Below are positions 23,916-35,971 of a DNA stretch of 64,000 bases, one piece after another. The DNA comes from Cryptomeria japonica (Eukaryota > Streptophyta > Pinopsida > Cupressales > Cupressaceae), in assembly GCF_030272615.1 (NCBI RefSeq), contig NC_081408.1, positions 304,825,950 through 304,889,949 of the forward strand, read 5' to 3'. The position numbers and the translations under genes were made by a program. Each line of letters opens with the position of its first letter. Positions within the stretch are counted from its first letter, which is position 1. Below the pieces are notes generated by a model. That model did not search any database. It worked only from the letters and a program-made list of their open reading frames with translations, and was not told the origin of the DNA.

Positions 23916-26261
23916 ACTTTCCATAATTTTGTTAGATGATTTGATCAGACATTTAAATGCTTTACTCCTAGAGGAATAACCAAGAAATGTTCCTTCCTCA
24001 CTTTTCTGATCAAATTTTCCATTTCTATCATCTTTGTGAACATAACATCTACTTCCAAATATTTTAAAATAACTTATATTTGGCCTCTTGTCATACCAGA
24101 TTTCATAAGGTGTCTTCATAGTTCCGTTCTTCAATTGTACTTGGTTCAAGGTGTAAACTGCAGTGCTTATTGCTTCTCTCCAAAATATTTGAGGTACTCT
24201 CTTTTCTATCATCAAAGTTCTAGCACAATCTATAATTGATCTATTCCTTCTTTCAACTATTCCATTTTGTTGTGGTGTCCTTAATGTTGACACTTGTCTC
24301 TTTATACCATGATCATTGCAAAATAAGTTAAATTCATCAGAAATGAATTCTCCTCCTCTATCAGATCTAAGACATTTCAACTGTCTTCCTATTTCTTTTT
24401 CAACTCTTGCCTTATACCATTTGAACATTTGAAAAGCTTCAGATTTCTCTTTTAGAAACATAACTGACATCATCCTTGAGTAATCATCCATAAATAATAT
24501 GAAGTATTTATCACCATAGTAACTTTGAACTTTCATAGGACCACAAAGATCAGTGTGTACAAGATCTAAAATTCCTTTAGAAGTGTAAGACTTACTTGTA
24601 AAGATTTATTTTGTCATCTTACCCATTTGGCATCCTCAACATATTGCATTCTCAGGTTTTTCCAAGCTCGGTAGACCTCTTACACGATGCTTCTTACTTA
24701 TTTTGATTAGGTTATCAAAATTTACATGCCACAACCTTTTATGCCATAACTAGGTATCTTCTATTTTTGCATACAGATAATTGTTCCTAGTTGAGTCAAG
24801 GTGAAATGTATTACCTCTTGTTTGAGTCTTGGTAGTAGCCAACTTTCCATGTTTATCATGAACTTTGACAATTCCTTTCTAAAATTCTATTCGGTATCTT
24901 GTATTATTTAGCTATGCTATACTCAACAAATTGTATTTCAAACCTTCAACCCAATATACATCATCACATTTAGCATTGTCAAGAAGTGTGATTGTACCTT
25001 TACCTTTCACTGGACATGGTGCATCATTACCGAATCTTACATGACCTCCATCATAATCTTCTAATTTAACAAACTTGTGTTTATCACCTATCATGTGATG
25101 TGAGCATCCACTATCTATGATCCAAGAATCATTTTTATTTATGTGTGATATTAAGGCTTTTTCTTCATACCTTTCTTCATCTGATCCATCTTTGATAGCC
25201 ACATATACAACTTCCTCTGTCTCAGTCTCATCGGATTTATCATCATTGGATTCCTCATCAGCTACTAGGCATGTGTTTCTTTCTCTCCTTCTGAAGTCTC
25301 GATGTCTTCTGTATTGGTTGTCTTTCTGTCTGTCATCTCGGTAATCTTTCTTTTCATCATCTTTGTCAGGACAGTTAGAAGCCATATGTCCAATTTTATC
25401 ACAGTTAAAACATTTTAAAGGTAACTTCCCTTTATACTTACCTTTGCCTCTTGGTAACCTTCTGGCCAATTATGCTTCAAACTCTTCTTGCTTTCTGATT
25501 TCCTCATATAGTTTGTGTACTTCTTCCATGTTTTTGCAAAATCTCTCACTTGCTCCACTGTGATTTCCTTTAGCATTCTTAGACATTATGTCATTGTAAT
25601 CTTTAGATTCACAGAGATGAAAATAACTGAACGTAGATTCAACTTTGTTTACTGAAGACCCACTATTATCAAAATTACTTAGCTCAAAAGCATGTAGCTT
25701 ACCGATAGTAGCATCCAAGGAGACTGGCATATTTGGTACAAACCTTAATTCATTAAGTGCAGAGACTCTAATGGCATAAGTAGGTAGAAGTGTTCTCAAC
25801 AACTTACTTGTTACATCCTTTTCTTCAATAGTTCCTCCTGCTCCTTTGATTTGATTGACAGTTTCCTTTAACCTTGTATTGTATTGGATTATGTTCTCAC
25901 CTTCATTCATTCTCATGGAATCAAGTTGTCCTCTTAGACTGTCTGATTTTTCTCTTTGAACATGTTCATCTCCACCATACACAGATGTGAGCTTATTCCA
26001 CATTGCCTTGGCATCATTAAAACCTTCTAGGTCATTAAACTCTGAGTCAATGCAAGCTGATGTTATCTCTATCATTGCTTGAATGTGTTCTTGCTTTGCC
26101 CTTATTTCTTCCATTATCATAGGGTAGGTGCTAGGTGCAATGTAATCATTCTCCAGATAATATGTTGCGTATTCTCCAATTCCTGATAAGTGCAGCTTCA
26201 TCCTTTTCTGCCATGTGGTGAAACTTGACTTGTTTAGCTTTGGTACATCCCTTTTATACAT
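23916..26261 (-). pseudogene. element B gag, protease and integrase
   Basis: Minus strand from MYKRDVPKLNKSSFTTWQKR near 26261. The gag capsid words and a complete zinc knuckle (CFNCDKIGHMASNC, near 25410) are kept, then WIIDSGCSHHMIG (protease). Integrase runs 24700-23916 with HTDLCGPMKVQ, LRSDRGGEFIS and VERRN intact, ending IMESAN at the D insertion. Stops at 25470, 24912, about 24880, 24751, 24640 and 24605, all in one frame. Three of them (24912, 24880, 24751) are TAG where Gln or Trp is expected. Confidence 0.9.
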
Positions 26262-26310
26262 CTTCAGATCTTGCCTCAAGTACCTTTAAACTTTTTCTTT
26301 CGGAGTCCTA

Positions 26311-26322
26311 GATCTGATACCA
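26311..26322 (-). other. element B primer binding site, one base off
   Basis: Minus strand TGGTATCAGATC, differing from the tRNA-complementary word at one base, two bases from the LTR. Confidence 0.85.
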
Positions 26323-26324
26323 AT

Positions 26325-27874
26325 TGTTAGTTAGATGAGAGGGTGGGGGTGAATTAGATAACCTCAATAATAATTACTGTAATCAGATTCAACCTCGGTA
26401 GCATTTACTTGATATGCAACTTATGACTATAAATCATTCAAACTCATAAATAGATAAACATGAAACATTAAATCACATTTGACACCATATTTAACGTAGA
26501 AACCCTAATAGGGAAAAACCACTGTGGGATTTCGGACCCACAAGAAAATATACTCTTCTAGAGTATGCCCGGTTAAAAGCAAATCCTGTTAAAGATTACA
26601 TACACATTGCTAGATGTGACCCAGTCAATGGATTTCCCTCAGATCTGTTAGAATCTTCACTTTGTTAGAAGTGACCTTGTCAAAGGATTTCAAACACTCA
26701 TTCAGAATGTTACCTTCCAAGAGGATTTATAAATAAGACTGTTAAGTCCACTCGGTTAAGAGATTTCCTGTCACTTTCAAACATAAATAACAGTAATAAA
26801 ATATATCTACAACTTCACATCTAAAATGTTAAAGCAGATTCTATGTGCTCAATATGCTTAAGATAATCTTGTCATAAGACTTATCTTTCTCCTTGCTGGG
26901 CTTCTCAATCTGTTCTTCAATCAGATCTTCAATCTTCTATACTTGGTAATCACCTCTATAGCATCACTGTGCTTCAATTTGCCCACATTCTTGTTCAACA
27001 ACATTACTTTATTTATAAGCAATTACCAACCACTTAATCTCCTTAATCACATTTCCCATGATTAATCTTAGCCATCAGATCTTCAAACTTGACTAGGTTC
27101 ATTGTATCCTTCGATCTGAAAAACATTTTATCTTGCCTTGAAACTTGTATACCTTTCTTGGTACATGTGCTTGGTTAGGACCGTTCAATCTATGTTGTAG
27201 ATCTTACTCTTGAATTTTAATTGTCGTTGATCCTTAACAAACTTCTTGCATGATATTCCTATCTTCAATAAACCTCCAGCTCATTGGCATCCTTCATTAA
27301 ATAATGTATACACTTTATTTAATGCATTCTGTTACTGCTCGGTTGATACTCGGTTAATACTGAACTTTACTCGGTAGACATTCTCTTCTCGGTGACTTTT
27401 TCATTCATTAACCGACATCAGTAACCTTGGAGTTTACCAACTAGCTCCTTTCTCGGTAAAATAGAATAGTATCAAACCTTTACTCATTCTATTACATGAA
27501 ATCTTTTCCCCTTCTTGTTCAGTCTTTGAATACATATATATAGGATATCAAAACAATCAAAACATCATAATCTCATAACTGTCAAACTTGGTAATAGTTT
27601 CCCATTGAATAACTTATTACTCCCCTTCATTTTCACATTCTTTCTGTGTCACTTACTGACATCTTTATACTCATCAAAACATACTTTTTAAGATATGGCA
27701 ACATCATACTGAATCAGAAAATCAATTGCTTGACATCAATGACAAAATAATAATATTAAGACATTAATCATCCTTTATAAATTATATCATTCATCTCCAA
27801 CAACCTTCTCAATATCATCAACCATCAAACTTATTGTAATGCCAACAATCTCCCAACTTATTATAATTCCAACA
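26325..27874 (-). repeat. element B 5' LTR with 27-base extension
   Basis: 26325-27847 is the direct copy of 12668-14194. The next 27 bases repeat the tail: ATCTCCC (a polypurine-tract remnant in reverse) followed by AACTTATTATAATTCCAACA, a diverged second copy of the LTR's last 20 bases. The target copy GTGTC follows at 27875. Confidence 0.88.
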
Positions 27875-28990
27875 GTGTCTTGGCATATTTCTTCTATGAC
27901 TCAAAGATATGGTAATTTGTTTGTCATACTTCTAAGCCAAGATAGTAGTGTAGTAGCCTGAGATCTGTCATATCAAAAGCCTTCTTGAGATCATTCTTGG
28001 TTGTTGCAACCATTTCTTCTGATTTGCATGTGATAACCAAGAAATCAACATTAATATTAATGATCACAATATCCCCTCCTTGATCCTTGAGGAAGAGATT
28101 TGGATCATATGAATGCCTAATGAAACTATGTTTTACCAAGTGCTCATCAATTTTGATATATCAAGCTCTAGGATCTTGTTTGAGACCATATAGGGACTTG
28201 ATTACCTTGCACACATTTTCCTCTTTACCGGGTGCAACATATCCCTCTGGTTGGGTCATATAGACCTCAAAAGGCACTTTTTACATTCATTGGGTACAAT
28301 TTCCATCCAAATTGGATAGCTAAAACAAAAATCATTCTAATGGTTTTTATCTTTGCAATGGGAGCAAATGTTTCCTCATAGTTTATCCCTTCTTTCTAGG
28401 AATAACCGTTGGCTACAAGTCTAGCCTTATGTTTATCTATACTACCATCTACTTTATACTTAGTTTTAAAAATCCATTTACAACCAATTTCTTTCTTACC
28501 AGATGGTAGATCAACAAGCTCCCAAGTGTTCTTTTTCATTAGAGACTAATACTTCTGCATCCATTGCCTCTTTCCAAGGCTTTGACTCAAGTGCCTCCTA
28601 AACAGTGGATGACTCAAAATTATCAGCAACTAAAGTCATTAGTGCTAAATTTACCTCATTACAAGACCTGTTATGAGTTCTTGGACCTGAAGTTGAAGTG
28701 TTTGGAACTTTATCCAACTTTGTATCTCAAATGGTACTAGTATACCACTCAGGTAAGGGTTTTGTGATACTAGTGGGTGTTAATTGGCTGTCAACATTCC
28801 CATCATCTTTCCCATCCATGTTGAATATATGAGAACTATCAGAATTAGGTGGTGATGTTGAAGGAGAACCTGACTCACTCTTCTCATAAAAAATGACATC
28901 CCTACTAATATATATTTTCTTTGTGTTGAGATCCATAAGGAGATATTCCTTAGACTCACTACTATAGCCAAGAAGTATACATTTCATAGA
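27875..28990 (-). pseudogene. element C integrase tail, linker and RT
   Basis: Minus-strand remnants of an older copia lineage. 28987-28727 reads MKCILLGYSSESKEYLLMD and KIYISRDVIFYEKSE, the integrase C-terminal side. 28139-27924 reads FIRHSYDPNLFLKD, LHYYLGLEV, and NVDFLVIT where YVDDLIIT-like sequence is the rule, so the RT active site is lost. Between them RT words survive in several frames (VKSAF, GNQVP). KKYAKT at the left edge joins LLKKF at 12667. Confidence 0.8.
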
Positions 28991-30200
28991 TTTTCATCAA
29001 GCTTATTTCTTTTCTATTTAGGAATGTGCATATAGGAAGTGCATCCAAAAACACAAATATGTGAGATAGATGGATTTACCCCTATCCATGCTTCTTCAAG
29101 AGTGATGACATCAAGGGCTTTTGTTGGAGAATGATTTCGAAGATAAAGTGTAGTGTGTATAGCTTTAGCCCAATATGCACGCTCTAGCTAAGAATCTTTC
29201 AGCATACTTCTAACCATATCCACAATGATGTGATTTCTTCGTTATGCAACACCATTTTGTTGAAGTGTGTATGTTGCAGTCAGTTGATGCAGAATGCCAT
29301 TTTCCTTTAGATACATGGAGAATTCAGTGTTGGTGTACTCCCTCCCCCCTTGATCTGAGTGGAGGGCACAAACACAGTGATTCATATCTTTCTCCACCTG
29401 AGTGCAAAAATATTTGAAATAGGAAATAGCTTCATATTTATGTTGCAAGAAATATACCCACATTTTCCTTGTATGGTCATCAGCAAAAAGGTGAAAATAC
29501 ATGTATCCATTTTGACTAGGTGGCATGGGCCCGCACAAATCGGTATGCACCAGCTACAAAGATTTTCTTGCACAATGCTCACTGGGATAAAAGGATCCTT
29601 TGTGTTGTTTTCCAGCAATACATCTAGAACAAACAACACTTGACTTCTCAAGTGAAGGAAGCCCTTTGACCATGTTATTCTTAAGTGACCAAATCTACGA
29701 TGCCAAAACATTGAAAGTTCATTTCCCTTAGTCACTAAGCCTTAATTATTAGCAATTTTATCAAGCCTAAACATTCTACCAACCACAATAGCACTAGCAA
29801 TAATCTTGTCATTTTTAGACTTATCTTTGATAAGATAGGCTTTTTTAACCTTGATTGAATCAAATTCAATCCTAAGGTTATGATCAAGAAATTGATTAAC
29901 ATAAAGAAGATTTTTGATAAGTCCTAGCACATATAGAACATTAGTAAGCCTATAGTGATGTATGCCAAACTGTAAAGAGATATCACCAATACCTTGGATG
30001 TCATGGACAATATCATCTCCAAGAGTAACTATACCATGATGAGGTTTCAATGTTAGAAAACCATTTCTTCTGTCCTGTCATGTGCTTTATAGCACTTGAG
30101 TCCACATACCAGATGAAGGTAGATTTTCGAACCATCTTTTGAAGTGTGGGTTGATAGCACACATTCCTCATCTGGAGAATGATTTGCTTCAACAATATTG
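28991..30200 (-). pseudogene. element C protease, gag-pre-integrase and integrase core
   Basis: Minus strand. 29550-29242 has MHTDLCGPMPPSQNGYMYF, ALHSDQGGREYTNTEF (one extra residue in the usual SDRGGEYT) and LQQNGVA. 29735-29640 has WHRRFGHL and 30050-29742 the strand-rich RLTNVLYVLGLIKNLLYVNQ region between protease and integrase. Near 30110 VDSSAIKHMT is a protease remnant (DSG changed to DSS). Several frames, many stops. Confidence 0.8.
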
Positions 30201-31053
30201 CTTTGATGCTTCTATTTTTTCTTCTACTCTCATTCTGGTTTGTTGCTTTGAAAGGGCTTCTTTGTATGTGATTTGTTGGAAGATCCTTTGTTGAAGTAGT
30301 TGTACCAACAATTCTTCATATCATGTCCAACTTTGTCATAGATTGGACATTTCTTTTGAGGTTTGGATGAATTACCAGATTTTGGTGGTCCATTGGATTG
30401 CTTCATAGGCTTCTTTCCTTTATGATGAGTGGTCAAGGTATGATCCTCCTCCTCATGTTCCTACCTTAGAGATTCTTCTTTTTGAAGTATATTCACTAAC
30501 TTCTCAAAAGTGGGTGTTGTCTCTGTGACATTTAATGTTGTCACAAACACCTTGTATCTTGATGGTAGTGCCCTTAGAACAATAGGCACTAAAAATACAT
30601 CATCTAGATTGTTTCTCTTAAGGCTTGTAGCAAGGCTCTTAACTATTCAATCCTTTTGAGAAAGGATTCCAATTCTTCTCCATTCTTCATCTTTAAGTTG
30701 TGTAGTTGAATCTGCAAATTTAGGATCTGATTCTAATTCTTCACCTCATACACCCTCTTCACCTTATCCCATGTGTCTTTGGTTGTGGATGAGTTGCAGA
30801 TAAAGGGTTTAACATCATCAGACACACTAAACAAAATGATCAATTTTTCCTTTCTTTTAGCTTGATCAAATTTCTTCTTCTCATCAATGTTTGTTTTATT
30901 ACGTGTTATGGTACCATTGACCACATCCCAAACTTCATCAATGTTTGTTTTATTACGTGTTGTGGTACCATTGACCACATCCTAGGTGGAATAATTATTT
31001 CCACATAATAATTGGGAATCTGGGAGAAGAAAGTTGGGAGAAATTCCCGCCAT
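30201..31053 (-). pseudogene. element C gag
   Basis: Begins MAGISPNFLLPDSQ at 31053, with a TAG soon after where Trp would fit (ST*DVVNG). A 54-bp unit is duplicated in tandem (30882-30935 and 30936-30989), giving two in-frame copies of an 18-residue segment (DVVNGTITRNKTNIDE core). The nucleocapsid remnant CPIYDKVGHDMKNC at about 30350 lacks the second Cys. The gag type differs from A, B and D. Confidence 0.75.
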
Positions 31054-31516
31054 TATGTTAATAAATTGTTTATCCTATTTCTAATGACGGAGATCAGTGA
31101 TTCATTGCAAAGGAGAGGCCAACAAATTGAATAGTGAATTAGAAAAGAACATCCCCAATCCTTAGAACAACCCATGATACATCGTTCCTAGTCTTGGTGC
31201 AAAATTGTTTTTATGGCAATGAAATATTACATGGTGACATGAAATTAAAAAAAAAAAAAGACTTCAAAAGAATTATCTTGGGATTAGGATGGACATAAGA
31301 AAACTTTTACATGCCTAACAATTAAGAAGTAATTTGACCAAATTTGAGTGCCTCTCTAAAATAAATTAGAAAAAATGAAAACCGACCAGTATGGGAGACA
31401 CTACTACTACTTTGAAATAAGACTCCAAACCTCGACAACTTCTCCCCCATTTATCAAAAAATGAGCCTAAATTTTGAGGACAAGAAGCATTCATGCCACA
31501 GAGAAACCCTACAATG
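31054..31516. other. stretch without a recognised gene
   Basis: Upstream side of element C. A 5' LTR and primer site should lie here but neither is recognisable. A 12-A run is at about 31247-31258. Nothing else is supported. Confidence 0.5.
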
Positions 31517-33538
31517 TGTAGTGCCCCTCCCTAATTCATCTTTCCATTTTGTGCATTGTTAGATTACATTGGCATAGCTTAGACTATTTTGTGATATTTT
31601 ATTAGATGCTTATGGATTTATCTTATGATTTAGATCCTTCATTATGGATATTGGACATATTATATTGTGTTGATATCATGATTACATGTGGATGATGACA
31701 TTTCTAGATTATTGTGATGATGAATTACTCTTTGATAATTGATATGTGTGCTCATTTTTTATGTGTGTTTCATGTTTTCTCTATGTTTATTTGATGACAT
31801 TATATAACATACTAACCCTATCTTATGATGACAATGACTATGATAATGTTTGTTGATTGGGAGTGTCTTCTACTACGTTCGTAATAAGGGACAATGTCAT
31901 AGCACTCATTCGTGAGCATGATATGTTGCGATTTTATTTCACTTGTCTATTTATTTCATGATATATTATTGTATATGTTGTTGTATACATATCGGTGATG
32001 ACAGGTTTGTAGGTACCAGACATAGACTCCACCTGGCTTCATAGGTATGAGTGTGTCTTATCCTAATGGCAATTTGATCAAAATTGACATGGAATCCCAT
32101 TCTATACTATAGGATTAAGTTGATCACCTTTATTAGTTTAGTGTCTTGGTGTGAGTTGTTGTTTAGCATCTAGTGATTCCTTGGGTTATCCTATGTTGGA
32201 TTGCTTTGTGTAGTGTTGTGATTATTGATTGGTTTAATTATTAATTAATTGACTAAATTGATTTATATAGTTTAATAATGTTAAATTAAATTAATAGATT
32301 AATATAGTTTATAATGATAAATTAAATAAATAGTTGATATAAATATTTAAATGTTATAGCGTGATTATTATTATTATTTATCCTTTGGTTTTATATTTAG
32401 AATATATCAAGATTAATTAGTTAATTATTATTTATTTGATTATTTGTGGGTATTTATTTATAGACCTTTGATTATTTAATTATGGTCTTTTATGATTATT
32501 TATGCCCATGTTTTTATTACATTGGTTGATTATATTATATTATTTTATTTCCTTTTTACCCTCTTGGTTATTTAATTAATTTGTTATTCTACCTACCCTA
32601 TTTTACCATTGGTTGGGAGCTTGGTAAGTTAGATAAATATTATTTTATGTTATTTGTCAATTGATATATTTTATGGTAGGTTGGAAATATATTATTTTTG
32701 CATTATTTCTATTGGCCGACATTTTGTATTGTTTTGGGTTTGATTTTCTATTTAATTAATTTCCTGTGCATTCACCCAGGTTGGCCTTCGAGAACGATTT
32801 TTGCATAGTCGGCTATGGATTGGATTTGGATTTGCTTGGCATGGCTTGAGTGTTGGATTTCTCTTCATCAAATTCCTTTTTGGCCATAAATTTTATTGTT
32901 TTTAGGTTGGAGGATTCTACCCTTTGCTATTTTGACTTCTAGAAGAAATTATTTCTATGTTTCTGCATTGTGATTGTTGAAGGTTGATTGTTGGTGTTGG
33001 GTGGAATAATGTTATTAATGATAATGGGGTATTGGAATAAATATATAATTTCATTTTATAGATTGGGGGAAATGATTCTTACGTGTTTCAATATACCCGT
33101 CGTGAATGGCTCTATATGCATTATATGATTTCTTTAGTTCTTTGGTTCTATTATTTGAATCAATTGGAACAGTAGCTTGGATTTACATAGTCCCTTATAT
33201 GTTGGAGGAGTGATTTCACTCTATTTACATTATTTAATTTGGTTGATAAATTGTTTATTTCCCCTGAGTGTTGTCAAGAGTCTTTGTAGCATTTTGAGTG
33301 GATTTTAAGTCTATGATTGGATCAATTGATTGAATTTATTTTTGATCTTTGTGTAATGGATGATATTGCATCTTTTTGGATGGATTTGAAGTCCAATTTT
33401 CAATCCTTAGTATTTTCTTGAGTCAATCATGAGTTTATCTTTCCATTTTCTGAGTTTTAGCTCTTTGTTTCAAATGCACTAAAATAATTATCAAATGCAC
33501 TAAAGGAATTGTCAAATGCACCATAGGAATGATCAAAG
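31517..33538 (+). repeat. repeat R1, left copy, first part
   Basis: Begins TGTAGTGCCCCTCCCT and matches 59609-59662 plus 61084-61735, where the other copy lies behind a purine tract. It is therefore probably the start of a Ty3-type LTR. The matched part ends near 32225. Beyond that the sequence is AT-rich and non-coding. No gene is seen. Confidence 0.7.
33471..33538 (+). repeat. 21-bp minisatellite, left part
   Basis: Units of exactly 21 bases starting CAAATGCAC (33471, 33492, 33513). The fourth unit is cut by element E after CAAAG. The array resumes at 40722. Confidence 0.85.
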
Positions 33539-34200
33539 TGTTGGCATATGCACACTCCAATGAGACATTGTAGGTGATTGAAGGTTTTGTCATTGATGGC
33601 AACCTTACAATCCTATGGCACCGACAAGGCATTACACAAGCACTAGCAAGATCAGACTCTACACCGACACTCAGACCACTGCACCGACAAAGAAAGGAAG
33701 CATACCAGCACAGAGGCTGATAGGATTTTTGTTATATTGTATTTTATTTATTATTGTAAAATCTTTGTAAGCCAACTTGGCATCATTGTAAAATGACTCT
33801 TATATATAAGAGAGATAATTGTAGACATTTTGTAAGGAAGTAGATAAAAAGATAGAAGATCATATTTAGGCGAAATAAGGCAGAACTATTATGTGAATTA
33901 TAGGTTAAGGGTTTATGTAAGAAGTAGAGCAGAAACCGATACTAGATCTGGCATTATAGATGCTATTCTGAAGTAGTACAAGATACTGGATTTGTATAAT
34001 CCATCATTGTAAGTTGGTGAGACTTCCCATTGAGCAGTGAGCTCTAGGCAGTTGGCCTTCCTACATGTGCAGGCCCCTCTTGTAAGCAATATTCTCTTAT
34101 TGGCCAGTAAGTGACTATTGTGGGTCACAAATCCCACCGAGGTTTTTCCCACACTGGGTTTCCTCGTTAAATCATTATGTTATGGAATGTTTTTCATTTG
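33539..34200 (+). repeat. element E 5' LTR, truncated
   Basis: About 660 of the 809 bases of the 3' LTR, ending in GTTTTTCAT where it meets inverted gag sequence. A TATATA word at 33799-33810 is a candidate promoter. Confidence 0.88.
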
Positions 34201-34567
34201 TAACATCACTTAGCCTTCTGGTCAAATCTTCTTCATTCTTCTTTCTATCTTCAATTTCTTTACAAAATCTCATAGTCATATCCTGCATCTCATTCTTTGT
34301 TGTCATGTTCTCTTGTTTCAGCTTTCTTATCTCATCATTAAGTGATTCCTTTTCATCATTCTGATTTTGCATCTTTTCACAAAGTTCTCTTCTCTTGTTT
34401 CTTGAAATGGTAAGATTTTCTTGAAGTGCCTGAATGATATCTTGGGCTGCTTTTAGATCATCTTCTAATTTGATATTTTTCATTTTCTCTGCATCATAGT
34501 CTAAAAGAGCTGCTTCTAGTTGCTTCATCAAATTTTTCATATCTACCGGTGTCAAGATCTTCCTCAA
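34200..34567 (-). pseudogene. element E gag, N-terminal part (inverted)
   Basis: Minus strand frame from near 34565 with DMKNLMKQLEAALLDYDAEK and long charged heptads (EDDLKAAQDIIQALQENL, EEDLTRRLSDVTNEKH), so a coiled coil. It is equivalent to the F gag N-terminal half (46515-46890). It breaks at 34200 against the 5' LTR. The rest of gag is on the other strand from 35320. Confidence 0.8.
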
Positions 34568-34597
34568 GCTGTTAGGCTTCTAAAAATAGAGGACCAA

Positions 34598-34609
34598 GCT
34601 CTGATACCA
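34598..34609 (-). other. element E primer binding site (inverted)
   Basis: Minus strand TGGTATCAGAGC, two bases from an inverted LTR end at 34612. Confidence 0.88.
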
Positions 34610-34611
34610 AT

Positions 34612-35320
34612 TGCTAGGATTCCCACAGATACTGAGAAGGGGGGTGAATCAGTATCTAACCGGTGAATAGAATTTCTTAACTTAAAACATGTAGAGCATT
34701 TTATAATAGTGTATCGGTATGCAAGAAATAATGCAATAAATAGAATTAAAAACAACCACATGAAAAATACACCATAACACAATGATTTAACAAGGAAACC
34801 CAGTGTGGGAAAAACCTCGGTGGGATTTGTGACCCACAATATTCACTTATTGGCCAATAAGAGAATATTACTTACAAGAGGGGCCTGCACATGCAGGAAG
34901 GCCAACTACCTAGAGCTCACTACTCAATGGGAAGTCTCACTGACTTACAATGATGGATTATACAAATCCAGTATCTTGAACTACTTCAGAATAGCATCTA
35001 TAATGCCAGATCCAGTACCGGTTTCTTCTCTGCTTCTTACATAAACCCCTAACCTATAATTCGCATAATAGGTCTGCCTTATTTCGCCTAAATATGATCT
35101 TCTATCTTTTTATCTACTTCCTTACAAAATGTCTACAATGATCTCTCTTATATATAAGAGTCATTTTATAATAATGCCAAGTCAGCTTACAAAGATTTTA
35201 CAATAATAAACAAAATACAATATAACAAAAATCTTGTCAGCCTCTGTGTCGGTATGCTTCCTTTCTCTACCGGTATCGGTGGTCTAAGTGCTAGTGTAGA
35301 GTCTGATCTTGCTAGTGCTA
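34612..35320 (-). repeat. inverted partial LTR of the E family
   Basis: Reverse complement of most of the E LTR, from its 3' end (TGCTAGGATTCCCACAG on the plus strand) to within about 105 bases of its start. It overlaps in content with 33539-34200, so the two pieces together exceed one LTR. Confidence 0.88.
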
Positions 35321-35971
35321 GAAATGATTTATTGAAGATAGATCTGATGCACACTCAGAATGACTCCAATGAACTGATGAGGCAGAAAGAAGTATTAGAA
35401 AGAGAACTAAGAACTGCAAATCACCATAAAGAAAAATTCAAGAAAAGCTCAGAGGAACTTGGTAACTTGCTGAAAAATCAAAAACCTAAAGGTGACACTT
35501 CTGGAATTGGCTTTGAAGTTCGTGAAATCTCTGGTACTGCAAATACACAAGATCATAGCAAACTGGTAAGGCAACCTAATGCTTATAAATTCAATGGAAA
35601 ATGCTTTATCTGTAATAAGTATGGTCATAGAGCAAATGAATGTAGATCTAGAAATTATCAGAATATCAACACACCCACCGGTCAATGTTCAAAATGCAAC
35701 AAAGTTGGTCACAACTCTGAAAAATTGCAGAATGAATGTGAGATGTTATGTTTGTGGAATATTTGGACACCTATCTAATCAATGTAGAACACAAACTGGC
35801 ATAGGTTATGGGAAAGCTATTCAAAAGAATAATGTGACTTTTTATGCATCTAACAAGATTGGACATATTGCAAAATTTTGTAGAAGCAAAGGATCACTGG
35901 CAGACAACAAAAGTTCTAGCTTGAAAGGGAAAGAAAAAGTTGAAGAGGTAAAACAAGAATTGTCAAAATAA
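35320..35971 (+). pseudogene. element E gag, C-terminal part with zinc knuckles
   Basis: Plus strand: DLLKIDLMHTQNDSNELMRQ coiled coil, then zinc knuckles CFICNKYGHRANEC and CSKCNKVGHNSEKLQNEC (irregular), a frameshift near 35720, then CYVCGIFGHLSNQC and a degenerate FYASNKIGHIAKFC. Four knuckle-like modules is more than the single one in the copia gags of A, B and D. The knuckles would bind element RNA. Closest relative here is the gag of element F. Confidence 0.82.

Larger units (their letters stand above)
12668..27874 (-). mobile_element. element B: Ty1/copia retrotransposon nested in element C
   Basis: LTRs at 12668-14194 and 26325-27847 flank a minus-strand gag-pol. Target copies GCGTC (12663-12667) and GTGTC (27875-27879) differ by one C/T base. 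Joining the flanks restores the RT frame of element C. The element is 15.2 kb only because element D (7.55 kb plus its target repeat) sits in the integrase-RT linker. The 5' end carries an extra 27 bases (27848-27874) beyond the LTR. LTR differences in the first ~190 bases are fewer than in element A. Confidence 0.92.

Noticed and set aside
34805-35044. 79-codon frame MGKTSVGFVTHN...; similar frames at 33913-34152 and 40283-40522
   Set aside because: All three are the same stretch of the E-family LTR read through; recurrence comes from LTR copies, not from a gene.
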